Of a stretch of 64,000 bases of DNA, positions 50,060 to 61,569 are shown one piece after another. The notes below the pieces were generated by a model. It did no database searches. It was not told where the DNA came from and saw only the letters and a list, made by a program, of their open reading frames with translations. The position numbers and the translations under genes were made by a program. The DNA lies in contig CM060732.1 of the NCBI GenBank assembly GCA_030704615.1, positions 69,109,053-69,173,052 on the forward strand, written 5' to 3'. Each line of letters begins with the position of its first letter. Positions within the stretch are counted from its first letter, which is position 1. Source of the stretch: Takakia lepidozioides. Lineage: Eukaryota; Streptophyta; Takakiopsida; Takakiales; Takakiaceae.

Positions 50060-50735
50060 TGGGAAAATCTGGAGGCCGTGCCAGGTTTGGTCATGCCTGA
50101 GAGCTCTCACTCTTTGGCACATCTGGAAAAGTAGGTGTGCTAATTGGTATGACGATGCTTTTCTTTCTATTTCTTTTGTTCTTCGGAGTATCTTCTTTGA
50201 TTTGTTAATAGAAGGAAGGAAGGCTTGGGGTGTTCTGATATCAGCTTTATGCAGATGTTCTCAAGAGAAGCAGCTCCAACTTCTTCGCATTTTCGACTCC
50301 ACGTGGGCTGCAGGGGACATCATCTGCCGGAGGACAGGGAATTCTTGCATCTTCAAGCCTCCCTTCTCCCACTGTTGCTGAGCTACCTACCTGGCCCTAC
50401 CCAATCAATGGGGATGAAGACATCAATTGGAAGCATCGCAAAAATAGAAATTCTAAGATCAAGGCTCACCTTAATTTTGAGCCTTTGCGTAGGAAAAAGT
50501 AGAGCTTGGCTGAGTTTATCAGCGCTTGGCCTGCTTAGGTGTAGATGCTCTGGCTAGCTTCTGCATGTTTAGGCCTTCGACCTAGACTGATGTTTCGGTG
50601 AACCAGTACTGTTTCTAGCCGCCCGTTGTGGCTGCTCTGGGACGATTGTAATGCCTTATGGCCCTATCGAGGTTATTTTTTCCTCGCTTCTTTAATTTGA
50701 GTAAGGGGGCCTCTGTCCCCTTATTTTAAAAAAAG
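50060..50735 (+). mobile_element. 5'-truncated LINE, ORF2 C-terminus and 3' tail
   Basis: A plus-strand frame reads KIWRPCQVWSCLRALTLWHI, then WKSRCANWYDDAF and IEGRKAWGVLISAL, the typical end of plant LINE ORF2 after the zinc-binding region. It stops at about 50384. A 3' untranslated part with GGTTATTTTTTCCTCGCTTC and GGGGGCCTCTGTCCCCTT ends in an A-rich tail. Confidence 0.75.
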
Positions 50736-50802
50736 AAAAAAAAGATAGACTACCATTGGAAAACTCTTTCAAAAAATATTTCACACTCTGCAGGGGTCAC
50801 TA

Positions 50803-51012
50803 ACAGTCAGTAGCTCAGTTGGTAAAGTGTACTGAGTGCCATCCGGGTGATCCTGGGGACAAATCCTGCTACTTGACGGGTGTGGTATGCTCCTCTCCCC
50901 GTCTCTGCTCAGTGTCCGAAAGCCTTATGGCGAGGTTACTGAGAGGTTATTTTCTATCAAGGGGCCTGATTTGTGAGCTGTCGCTCCCAGGTGTTTCCCT
51001 TTATTAATTTTA
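50803..51012 (+). mobile_element. tRNA-derived SINE, copy 2
   Basis: A-box TAGCTCAGTTGG at 50811-50822, B-box-like GGACAAATCC near 50857, and the same tail GGGGCCTGATTTGTGAGCTG then TCGCTCCCAGG with a T-rich end as copy 1. Confidence 0.75.
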
Positions 51013-52872
51013 TTTTTTTTTTTAAAAGGGGGGGCCTGAAAGGATCTACTGCTCAAGGGTCAAATCTCCGTGCAGAAAAGCTGCCAAGCATTTCTGATCC
51101 TCGTAATGAAAGACTCACAGAGCAGAGTGGGATTTTCCCCAGATCCCATGGAGAGAGAAAATAATCCACAGGAGGCCAAAGGACACATAAGAGATCTCAA
51201 TGAGAGTTCCAAAACAAGTAATGACCTAAGTTAACAGAGTTCAGTGGTTGCCTACATAACACTGCTTGCAAGTCTTAACAAGTTCGTGTGTTACTGGTTC
51301 TATCCTCTATTTCTCTCCCTCTTTTTAATGAGCGGTAAAAGCCACATCCCATTTGAAGAGGGTTACAGCCAAGGTAAGTCAGTATGCTCCCTCTCTATTA
51401 ATTGAGTTGGAAAGGGTCCCTTGTTCAAACCTTGCTAGGAATCCTCCTCCTGTATCACTTTTGAGAAAAACCACAAGAAGCCCAAGCTTCCAGAACATAC
51501 TTGCAGCTAAACAGGCTGAAGGAGGTCCTTGACATGCCCAAATGAGAAGCCCTTGGAGAACAAGAAGCAAATCTCAGAATGACTATAAGAGCTACAGCCT
51601 ATATGAGTCATACAACTCTTAATGTACGTGCCCCATCATTATGTACATAGATAGAACAATTTTCAAGAGAGTTCATTTACGTGGGATATTGCAGTATAAA
51701 ACAAGGGGTGACATATACTTAGGCCCTGTCATTTACATAGATAAAACATAAATTGACAATTTCTATATTACAGCTGACTGGTTTAAGATTTATAAGATTG
51801 TGAATGATGGGATATTCGTTATTTATAATGATGATTTTCTATAAATCTATGAAATCGTTGGTCAAAATTGTGACCTAATCCATGGATTTACATCCATCCA
51901 TAATTAATGTGGGATCCATTGGAGATTCATTTACAAAGTTCATCTCTTTAGTATCCACATTCATCCATATATGGAACACACAAAGAACGTAAAGCGTACA
52001 AACAACCTGTGCCCAGCTGGGACCACTCAAGTTTCATCCCTTAGTCCCTGCAAGGCAGGGCCAACAAAGGTTACACTCACACACTCGCGCTATGTACGTG
52101 GGTGGACGTTAAACCAACTTTAACATTGACTGCATGGGAACCGGCTGCTACGTGTGGTGCAAGGGAAGTAGGCGGTATGTAGCCGGTGGTAAGGCAGCGC
52201 TAGTAGGTGGCAGAGCGGATACGAGGGCCCGGCCTGCCGTTGGGATGCGCTGCTCTGTTTTCACGCAGGCCACCAGCGGTTGTCAGTCCTGCGTCTTTAG
52301 GACTGAAGGTTTGCATCACTTTAGTTTGTGGAAAGTGCAACTCCCTTGCGCTGTGGAATTCTCGAGGCCATCCATTTGCAGTGAGCGAGGATTTCAAGTT
52401 CCAGAGGGTTTTGCTGCCAAATGCCGCACCTTTAACAAATTCACATCCGGTTTGTGTCTCCTCTTTCTCTCTCATTCTCCCGTCGATTTCTTTATTCGCT
52501 TTATCACTCTTGGCCTCTCTCTCTCTCTCTGACTGCGTCTCCCTCTGATTTTAAACTCTATTTTTTGTCCTGCGAGGTGTTTCTATGTCGGAGTCACGTA
52601 GAATGGGATATACTGTTTTGAACCAAATGCCATCTTTCCTTCAGATCTCTTTTCTGTTTCGCTCTCTGTTTCGGCCTCTATGCAATCCTAGTTAAAACCA
52701 AGTTTTACTTGCCGTTGGTGCTGTCTCAGCAGACATTATGACAATCCTCGGTTCGTCCAGCACTCCCAAAGAACGATTGACGAATCATCATTCGAAAATT
52801 ATATTGGAAACTTGTCAGAAGATGGCAGAGTGATCTTCTATCCTATGACAATTTCGAGAGTATCACGCTACA
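51013..52872. other. No gene seen; B3 gene upstream region
   Basis: Non-coding, including a CT-rich stretch at about 52460-52530 that may be leader or promoter sequence of the following B3 gene. Confidence 0.45.
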
Positions 52873-55800
52873 ATGGCATCAACGGAGCGTGACAATGTCG
52901 CATTGAGCGAACCTAGAGGGTGCTTGCAGCATGCAAAGAGATATGGCAGCAGGAAGGCTTCTGGTTCCCTGTTTCCCAGATATCCATGTTTCCTCAGAAC
53001 TGTGGCAGAATACAGTTCGCGTTCCATGTTGGTAAGTTTTTCCAACATAAGCTGCTTACTTCTTTCCCAAGGTTTCACTGACGGTATGTGTGTCTGATAT
53101 ACTGCAGAATATCGTTTCAAACTGTAGGGCCTTAATCAGTGTGCATTTGCATTTTTAAAGGAAGGTTTACTTCTTTCACAGGTGATGCATGAGGGTCAAT
53201 TATTAAACGGGCGAGAAATTTGGATCGGTAGTTGTAGATTAGGCTAGTATTAGAGTCATAATTGTGGCCTAAGAAAGCAAGTTGCTGTCCCACATATTGT
53301 ATACTATCTCAGCTAATCCAAGTACCAAGTATCTCAAAGGTGTAGTTTCGAATTTTATCCAGCAAGTGAGGCTTCATCCTTGTTGAAATGTCCATCTAAG
53401 AGTTTCAATAGAGCAGAGAGAAACAGAGAGAACTCTGCAATCCCCCGGGATGATCTACTTCCAGGATTTTTTCATGGCTAGAATTTGCTCTTAACTTTGG
53501 ACCGTCCACGCTTTTACTTTTGCATGTATATGCAAAGTCTAAAACATCTATGTTCTTTATGTCTAGGCCAGAGGACGATACACTCTGTGACCCCTTTCAT
53601 CGGAGTTATGTTTCTGATTGTCAGGTTTAAACCAGATTATCTGCTAGGAATTGCATACAAGACCACATTAGTCCTGGAGATGATTAGCTGAGGCATGATT
53701 AATGATGAGAGCTACTTCCAGAGCAGAAAGAACTTTCCCAAGTTTTCACATGGTTTTTTCTTAGCATGAAGCTATAACTGGGCCATTTGCATTAGTAACC
53801 TACTCAGCAGAGGCAAACCAGATACTAAACAGGAACATTGTGACTGTCAATGTTCACAAGTTATTAGCATGCTGGGGGATCACAGATTGTCATGGTCCTC
53901 CCTTTTTGAGCCTGATTGTCTACTTATTTCTCAGCATATTCCACGGGCATTCGCGGAGCACTATAGGGATGCGTTTCAAGGAAGTGTTGCCTTGGAGGGC
54001 CCCAGTGGTCACGTATGGCATGTGATTGTTTCGGGTAGACAGGGTACAGTTGGCTTCAGGCGCGGGTGGAGAGCATTTGCGGTTGACCATTGCTTGAAGA
54101 AGGGTGACCACCTTGTCTTCAATCTGGTTGCAAACTCACGCTTTGCAGTCCAGGTTTTTACTAATGCTGGGTTAGCAACTCCTCTCCTTGCAGCCAACAC
54201 AGAAACTTATGCTGAAAAGAAAAATGTACAGAAGGTTGAGTCAAAGAAGAGAGAGAAATGTGAAAACAATACCCTGAAGTTAGTAGAAGTGGAGGTGAGA
54301 CCTTCGTTTGTCTTACAGAGCCTTGAAGGCAATGCCACATTAGGGAGGGGCAAAGCAGGAGCTGGGAGGTCCAAGGGAGGGGACTCAGGAACACAGAAGT
54401 CAGGCCCCGGTGTTGAGAGGAGTTTAGACAGCAACAATGAACAGAAGAGAAAGAAGGCCCGAACTGGAAATCATGATGGACACGGCCAGAGGACGGAACT
54501 GGAAATCATGATGGAATGGCCAGAGGACCCAGCTAGGGACCGAAAAGCCAGAAGACAGCCCGTACTGACCCATAGAAACAGAGTCACAAAATGCTACGGT
54601 TGGAGCCACAAGAAAGGTAAACAACACGGCACTAAAATGCAAGCATTGCAACTTCACAAGGCAAAAACATCACAAGAGACTGAGCCTGGCTCACATTCAA
54701 CTACTTACACCTCCCGAAGACGCTCTGTCACAGAAGCTGAGAAGGAGAAGGCTATGGAGGCCGCATGTGCACTTGTGCTTAATAATCCAAGTGTTTTTGT
54801 GGTGATGAAGAATTCCCACGTTTACCGCGGGTTTTGGTTGGTGAGTTTCTCGTCTAACTCCTTGTCTCTGTCTACAGTTCATGTGTGGGGTAGGTCATGC
54901 ATTTGTGACTCAACATCATGACTACCAGCTTCAATGTCGGTAGAGGCAGAGTTCCCATGGGACCTAAACGCGCTTGGAGCTGGTCATGGAATCTCACCCC
55001 CCACCAGAGAGGAAATTAAGCCTGAAAGTATCATGGTAGCACCTATACTGATGACATCACACTATCTGACATACTCCTACATATAGGGTAGGTGTATATT
55101 GGGAGAGAGAGAGTGTGTGTGTCTGTGTTCTGCAAGAGCGACACCTAAAATTCACTAAATTTGGCATTACTATGCATTTAATGTGGTGGATCTGGGAGTG
55201 CGTGTGTTGCAGAATATTCCTAAACAGTATTCAAGATTGTGCTTGCCAAAACAAAAGATGAAAATGACTCTTCAAGACACATCGGGGGAGCAGTGGCCTG
55301 CCATCTGGATAGCGTGTGATGTACATCAGGGCATCAGTGGAGGGTGGCGGGCTTTTTCGCTTGATCATTGCCTAGAAGAAGGGGATGTCTGTGTGTTTGA
55401 GTTGATAGATACCAAAAAGCTGACAATGCTTGTTCACATTTTCCGGGTGGTAGATGTGGAAGTTACTGCGCCTAGGGGTGAGTGGCATCACCATTACAAA
55501 GTGGTGTGTTGCAATAAAGAACTTGATAAAGACCACGTATTCTACAGAAGGAAACTGGTTCCGCTTACAGGACGCAGTCGCTTGGATAAGAAATTGGCAA
55601 CCAAACCATCTGGGAAACCACGTTTGACAGCGTCCACTAAAGCTCTTTACTCAGCAGTTAAGCAGACATTGGCGGCTAAGTGTAAAAAGAAGGTTGCCAG
55701 TACAAGGGTGACCAAGAATGAAGCAAGGCATGAAGTGCCCCCCGTGGAAATGTGTTGGGAGAGTGAACCCCAAGATGATGGGGCCATTGATGTTGACGGA

Positions 55801-56271
55801 ATTGATTTGAAGCCCAAAATCAAGTCTCTATTTGCAAGCAAGGAATCACTGCCCTGCCCAGTCAAGCCTGAAACAGAAACTTCTGAAGATTTTGAGCAGA
55901 AGCCTAGTATGGGACAACTGGTCATTTCACTGCAGAAAGAGAATCACCAACGAAATATGCAAGATATGGGAATGGATACCTTCCAGTTTTCTGAGGAGAA
56001 GCCAAAGCTGCTGGTCGCAGAAACACCTTCCAACATGAACCTCCAAGAAGCATTCACAGCAGGCAACAAGCAAGGAGAGAAGGAGATGTTTAGAGTAGTT
56101 CGTCTGCTGGGGAGACGGATGACAGAAGGAGGACCTGAGTTTAAGGTGGCCCTGGAGGGGCTGGTGATACAGAGAGATGGACCCAATGGGGCAACCCAAG
56201 ATGAAGATGGCGACTGGTGGGTTCCTTATAATCAGTTTACCTTGGATTTTTCGAGCTGCTTTATCAATTAA
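52873..56271 (+). CDS. Two-B3-domain transcription factor (REM-like)
   Basis: B3 domains bind DNA in plant transcription factors. Exons 52873-53031, 53935-54840 and 55213-56271 join at GTAAGT and GTGAGT donors, all in phase 0, giving 707 residues. The first B3 (about 36-130) reads CFLRTV...HIPRAFAEHYRD, then GRQGTVGFRRGWRAFAVDH and GDHLVFNLV. A basic, low-complexity linker follows. The second B3 (about 336-437) reads NNPSVFVVMKNSHVYRGFWL split by an intron from NIPKQYSRLCLPKQKM, then SGGWRAFSLDHCLEEGD. In both domains the intron falls at the same place, just before the IP motif, which points to internal duplication. After a second long linker, a compact aromatic segment (about 647-707) has FRVVRLLGRRM, EFKVALEG and DGDWWVPYNQFTLDF, a module I cannot name. 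Nuclear location is inferred. Confidence 0.85.
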
Positions 56272-56380
56272 GCACGACTGGACCTGTGCAAGGATGTATG
56301 GGTTCCAATCAGTTTACTTTGGACTTTTCGAGCTGCTTGATTAATTAAGCACGACTTGACCTGGGCAAGGATGTACCTTT
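56219..56380 (+). repeat. 81-bp tandem duplication across the stop codon
   Basis: Two copies starting at 56219 and 56300 share TTTTCGAGCTGCTT, ATTAAGCACGACT and GCAAGGATGTA. The first copy contains the stop codon of the B3 gene. Confidence 0.85.
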
Positions 56381-56794
56381 TTGTGCAATGGTATGTGCTT
56401 GTCTGGAGAGCCTGAAAGATTTTTGACAGAAAGTACCTGAACGGTTCCACTGCCACAGTTTCCAGAAGCACCATTCATACTTGGTATAACCTTGTAATAG
56501 AAAGGTAACTTCGGGCTGACATGATGCCGGACCTAGATACCTTACTGCATCACTCCTCTAAACTCATTTTGAGAGGAGAGAGAGATATTGGCAATGGATT
56601 CTTCCCAACTATTTTTGTTCAATAGAAATGGGACATATCATCTCGAGACAACGAGAAAGGTTTACACAAAACAGAACAGTCTCTACCGGGATTGAGTGAT
56701 GATGAATTGCTTCAAACACTGACAAAGGGAACATCTGTTGGCCTCCAGACACCGGTCATCTCCGAGCGACTAAAATGAAGCACCAAATGAGTCT

Positions 56795-57268
56795 TTGCCA
56801 GAATCATGCAAACCAGCATGAGATCTTTCACCAGGCAAGTCCATCCCATCCTTTGTTGGGTTGCCATGCCTCTAGCTGGTGCTGCCTCTGAATCCATTTC
56901 CTTTCAGCACAAGATCATGCCTATGCACAGCAATGGATTGTCTCTGACAACTGGATTCCCTGGCCTCCATAGCCAAGACCAACCAAAGAACCAGATTCAG
57001 ACAAGGATGTAAGCTTAAAAGATGGATTCATTTTGTTGCCAGAATCATGCAAACCAGCATGGGATCTTTTATCAGGCAAGTCCATCCCATCCTTTGTTGG
57101 GTTGCCATGCCTCTAGCTGGTGCTGCCTCTGAATCCATTTTCTTTCAGCACAAGATCATGCCTATGCACAGCAATGGATTGTCTCTGACTACTGGATTCC
57201 CTTCCATAGCCAAGACCAACCAAAGAACCAGATTCAGACAAGGATGTAAGCTTAAGAGATTCATTTTG
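56795..57268. repeat. 241-bp tandem duplication between the B3 genes
   Basis: Two near-identical copies, 56795-57035 and 57036-57268. They differ by a few substitutions and small deletions (GGCCTC is missing in copy 2). No convincing gene lies inside. Confidence 0.92.
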
Positions 57269-57567
57269 GACTCTGTCCCTTTGTTCCAGAAAAGAAAACG
57301 AGATGAAAGACACTGCTCAATTGGATTCGAACTCCACATTGGGCTTTGCATTTGCATCTACTGATAGGTCCAATACTTTATTGATGAACGGCGGCTGTCA
57401 TCAAGGCAACTGAAATGACGTCTGGGAGAAAGTACCCATCGGGGGCTGCGGGGATACGATGTCTCCCACACTCGCCTATTCACGTCTTGCTCACCCTCAC
57501 TTCTCGACGACGTCGGGCCGCCAGCCCATCTCAGAGAGCTTCTGTTCCTACAAAGACAAGGGCCGCC

Positions 57568-58762
57568 ATGGAGGTTCAGCGAGGTAGATTTATACCTGGA
57601 GTGTACAAGGGAGAGACAGTCACAGTGCCGCGGAAGGTGCCGAAGGTGCTCGAGAGAGCACTCGAGAAAGCAGGGAAGGAGGCCAAGGGCAAGCCGTTTG
57701 TTGTAAAGAGGGTGAGCCGAGGCATGATGTGCGATCACGTGTGGTGCAGAGTGGTAAGAACAGCCTGTTTCCTTCGACTAAGAAGAGTTGTAGAAGTGGT
57801 TTGTTGTGAGTGTTTTCACTGGTGAATTGACGACACTATTGACGACACTGTATCTTGCAGTCTAGAATTTCAGACTAATCATCGTTTCCTTTTTGTCTCA
57901 ATGGCAGATCTTGAAGCTCCCCTGTATGAAGAAACACACATACCACCGCAGTACGATCGTAACTTTCGAAAGCCCAAAGGGGGAGGTGTGGAAATTAAGT
58001 TTTCAGAGAGATGGCCACACCATTACTAATGGGTGGAGGGAGTTCGCCTTCGACCTAGACTTGAAGCTGAAAGACTATGTCTTCTTCATTCGTATTGCAT
58101 GCCTGCATTTCGTGGTAAGAGTATTTGACCAACTTGGGAGGGAAAAATCCAATGCGTCTATATCACGCAAGTATCCCTGGGCTTGTAATTATCGACGAAG
58201 AGCGCTCATCCTGGCATGCCAAGCCCAAATTATCTCTGAAGATTTCCCATCAGCTGGAACGAAGATCAAACTTGAAGGGAAGAGCAAGTGCAATCGTTCG
58301 AATTGCAAACGCTCCAATTGTAAGGCGCATGCATCCATGACATCAAGTGGGGAAAAGTTGAATGCTGTGAGAGTGGACAACAACGTCAGTAGGGACAAAG
58401 AGCGTTGCCAGATGGAAGAGACTACAGAGCCTGGAAAGAAGACCAAGCTTCAAAGGAGGAGCAAAAGCTACAATCGTACAGAGCATGCATCTAAGGTACC
58501 AAGTGGGACAAATGCTGTGAGAGTTGAGAACAACGTCGGTAGGCGCGAACGATGTCGCCTTCGCCGGATGGAAGAGCGTACCTTCGATCTAGACTACATC
58601 GAATGCTCCACTCCGAATGGAGTATACTTACAGATTCTCGACAGTGACGACGAGTTAGACATTTCTGGCTCCCCGGTGAAAGAAGAGCCTTTGGTCAGTG
58701 CAGGGCTCAAGCTATCCCTTCCTCAAATCGCAACTCCAAGAAAGAGAAGAAAAAGAGATTGA
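57568..58762 (+). CDS. Single-B3-domain protein
   Basis: Exons 57568-57753 and 57908-58762 join at a GTAAGA donor in phase 0, giving 346 residues. The B3 domain (about 48-137) reads KPFVVKRVSRGMMCDHVWCR, then ILKLPCMKKHTYHRS, GEVWKLSF, ITNGWREFAFDLDLKLKDYV and FVVRVFDQL. The rest is a basic and acidic low-complexity tail with NCKRSNCKA-type repeats and a C-terminal RKRRKRD nuclear-localisation-like cluster. The intron sits at the same point in the B3 fold as in the neighbouring two-B3 gene, supporting descent by tandem duplication. An ATG at 57415 is in frame and would add 51 residues; I chose 57568 because the sequence before it looks non-conserved. It is probably a nuclear DNA-binding protein. 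Confidence 0.82.
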
Positions 58763-61560
58763 TACGATTTTCTCGAGGATGTGCAACGCTTCTTCTGGTT
58801 TTGCAGGGGTAAGGAACGACTGGCATGCTGAAGAGCTATAATTAACTAGTTCGAATGCAGAGTCTTGTAAATTTCTTCACATGTCGTTTCCTGGCGGAGG
58901 CAGCGGTTGCTATTCGGAAAGAGGGAGTGAAGAGTATGCGGAGATTGTCAATGGATGGGGAGAGGCAGTGTAAGGTCGTAGTGTTGATTGCAAATTCACA
59001 CGCAGATTTTGAGGGAGACAGATGCTTGTATTGCAAATCCTTACATTACAATTGCACATGGCAGTAGCATGAGTGTGAGTCAAAGTTGAGAGAGAGAAAG
59101 ACAAACGCGGCTGCCAAGTCGCATAACAGGTCAAGCTCGAGGCAAAGTGATCAGCTTACCTTTCAACTTTCCTTCCACTGTACAAAATAGGAGCATCATT
59201 GCAAAGTCTGGACTCTCTTGGTATAGACAGAGATCGGTTTTTACTTCAACAGCAGTCACACCGTGCATGCCAAAGCACAGGGTCGACTGCCAAAGCACAG
59301 GATCGGAAAGTGAGACAGGGGCCACAGAAGACCTTCTGTAATGAAGACCCCGGTGAAGTAGGGGATTGCGAAACATCTGTGCTAAGCACACGTACACCTT
59401 CACAAAGACGAAGGCAATCCTAAGCTGCCAAAAATCTCACTGTGGGGTTGGTCGGGTATTCTTGCATGCCCAGTAAGCAGTAAACAATAACTGAGGGAGG
59501 AGTTCTTCTCCAATCACTCCCCTGGCGGTGGGACAACAGGTGAGGCTACCTTCATTTAGGACTTGCACGAGTTGTCAAATAGGGTCGGATGCCAGCACGA
59601 GTGTGGCTGGGATGGCATGTTCAGTCCCTTTATTACTGACGATCACAATTTTTGTCGCATGCAAAGAGCAAGAGCGGTTCCTCCTGTTACTATGAGAAAT
59701 TGAGTTCTTCATGGTTGATCCCTCTTGTTTGAAAACAATCCATGCATGATGCTACGGCCACTCAGCTGCCCAGTGGTGGTTTCCCATACTTCAAACACAA
59801 GCGCACAAATGAGGCAAGTAGGTTATAGACGGTCTCTTGAACCCTCCTTGGGTGAAAACACCGATAACTTACCTGCCATGCTGAAAGGTCGAGCACGAAT
59901 TGGTGATGCACTCACTCTTTTAGCCCCTGTGGGTTGAGGAGACTGGTGACAGAGAGATTGTATGCAACAGCAGATTATGCAACAGAGCTGAGAGGATTGG
60001 AATGCATTGGGCCCGAATGCACACTTTTATTGGGCAGTTTGGTTGCAGAAAGCAACTTTGAAAATTGACAACTTCCTCTGCACTCTATTGGACAAAGTTA
60101 TTGAAGGATTCTCTAAACTTCTTACACTGCAACCTTCTTCAGGAACGAAATTCAACCCTAACAGGCTCATAAGCAGTTTGCAAACTGGAAATTATTTGGA
60201 AAACAAATCCTGGTCCTGACTTGGAGGAAGAATCTGTGGTCATATCGTCATATCCCACAGGCCAGTTGGATGATTCCTGACGACTCTCACATAAGAAGAT
60301 TGTGTAACCAAAAATTCCATGCAACCTTTATGGGGATTGAAGCCAAGCCCTTTTCTACAGATGCACTGGATCATGTATGCAACCTCTCAGGTAGGAGTGG
60401 ATCTAAACTGGGGAGGTGACTGCTGTATGCGCCACATAGTCACCGGGGCTAGATAGTTGAAAAAAGGATTTTTAGGATGCAAACTCTTGCACACTGGAGA
60501 AGGCTTTCTTTGTTTAGGGAGTTGAACCCTTCTAGCCCATACGGCATACAAACATTGTCAATACGAAATCCTAAACTAAGCCAACTAACACTACATTGAT
60601 CAAGGACTAGATATGCAAATAATGTTTGTACAGTGAGGTGAACCTTCGTATGGCGAACAAACCTATGTATAGTTATTGCTGTTTACATTTCAATAGGAGC
60701 AAGAAGGCACTGTAATCTTCATTCGCGTGAGCCACTGGGCTCCATCCCATCACTAAAGCTCTGTCTAGAGCTGCACTTTGGCCAGACCGTTCCTTTTGCA
60801 GACAAGAGTCGGGGGACCAATGATGTAGGCATTGGTGAGATGCACCAAACTTGTTTGGGTTCCCTCTACAATGGATGTGGAGGTAGGTAGTGCATTGGGA
60901 CTTCAACCAGCAGGAGTGCGGCGCATGGGCTCGGCCACAACAGCAATGCCCGCTAGTGCTCCAGTAATTGACACAGCCTGGTTGTCAATCCTTCAACGTG
61001 ACCTCGAATTTCCTCCAGGTGATCCTCCATGACTGCACAGACTGGAGATAATATGGTGTGGCCTGCTATCAGAAGAACTCATATTAAGAAGAAGAAACTG
61101 GATGGGTTGAACCATCACCCCAGGAATGTGAAGGGGTGAAGTTGCAATGCACTGGAGCTCGATTCAATAGAAAGCCTTCAAGTACTGCCAAATTTGCATA
61201 CCATCCTGCTATATACGTTTCTTAATTGCAAACAGCCAAAACAGAAATCTTTGGCTAGACCCCGGCGCATCCCTCTAGGAATGAAGGTCACCACTTTCCA
61301 TACCTATGGACTCTTATCCAATGCATATGCTTTTGAAGATCTTGTGTTAGAGCACAGCTCCTAACACCAGATCTTCAGGCCCATGCTTTGAATGTAACTC
61401 CCACTGCTTGGTCATGCTTGTTCATGAGTGAATCTTGAAATGTCACAAGGGCATAGTAACTTCTACGCCTTAGAGGTGGGTCCAAATTTCATGTTTCTTT
61501 CTGTAGTTACAAACAAAAAGTCCCCTTTCACACCACGCATTACAAATCACATGTCAGGCG
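58763..61560. other. No gene seen
   Basis: Spacer with scattered short frames. An open plus-strand stretch at 60832-61032 (Ala/Pro-containing, 66 codons) and one near 59830-59937 look slightly coding but match nothing I recognise. Confidence 0.4.
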
Positions 61561-61569
61561 CATACCTTA

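Noticed and set aside
52134-52548. Overlapping plus-strand frames before the B3 gene
   Set aside because: No domain, and they end in CT-rich sequence; more likely promoter or leader.
60832-61032. 66-codon plus-strand frame with even composition
   Set aside because: No splice partners or family similarity could be found; left unannotated as a gene.
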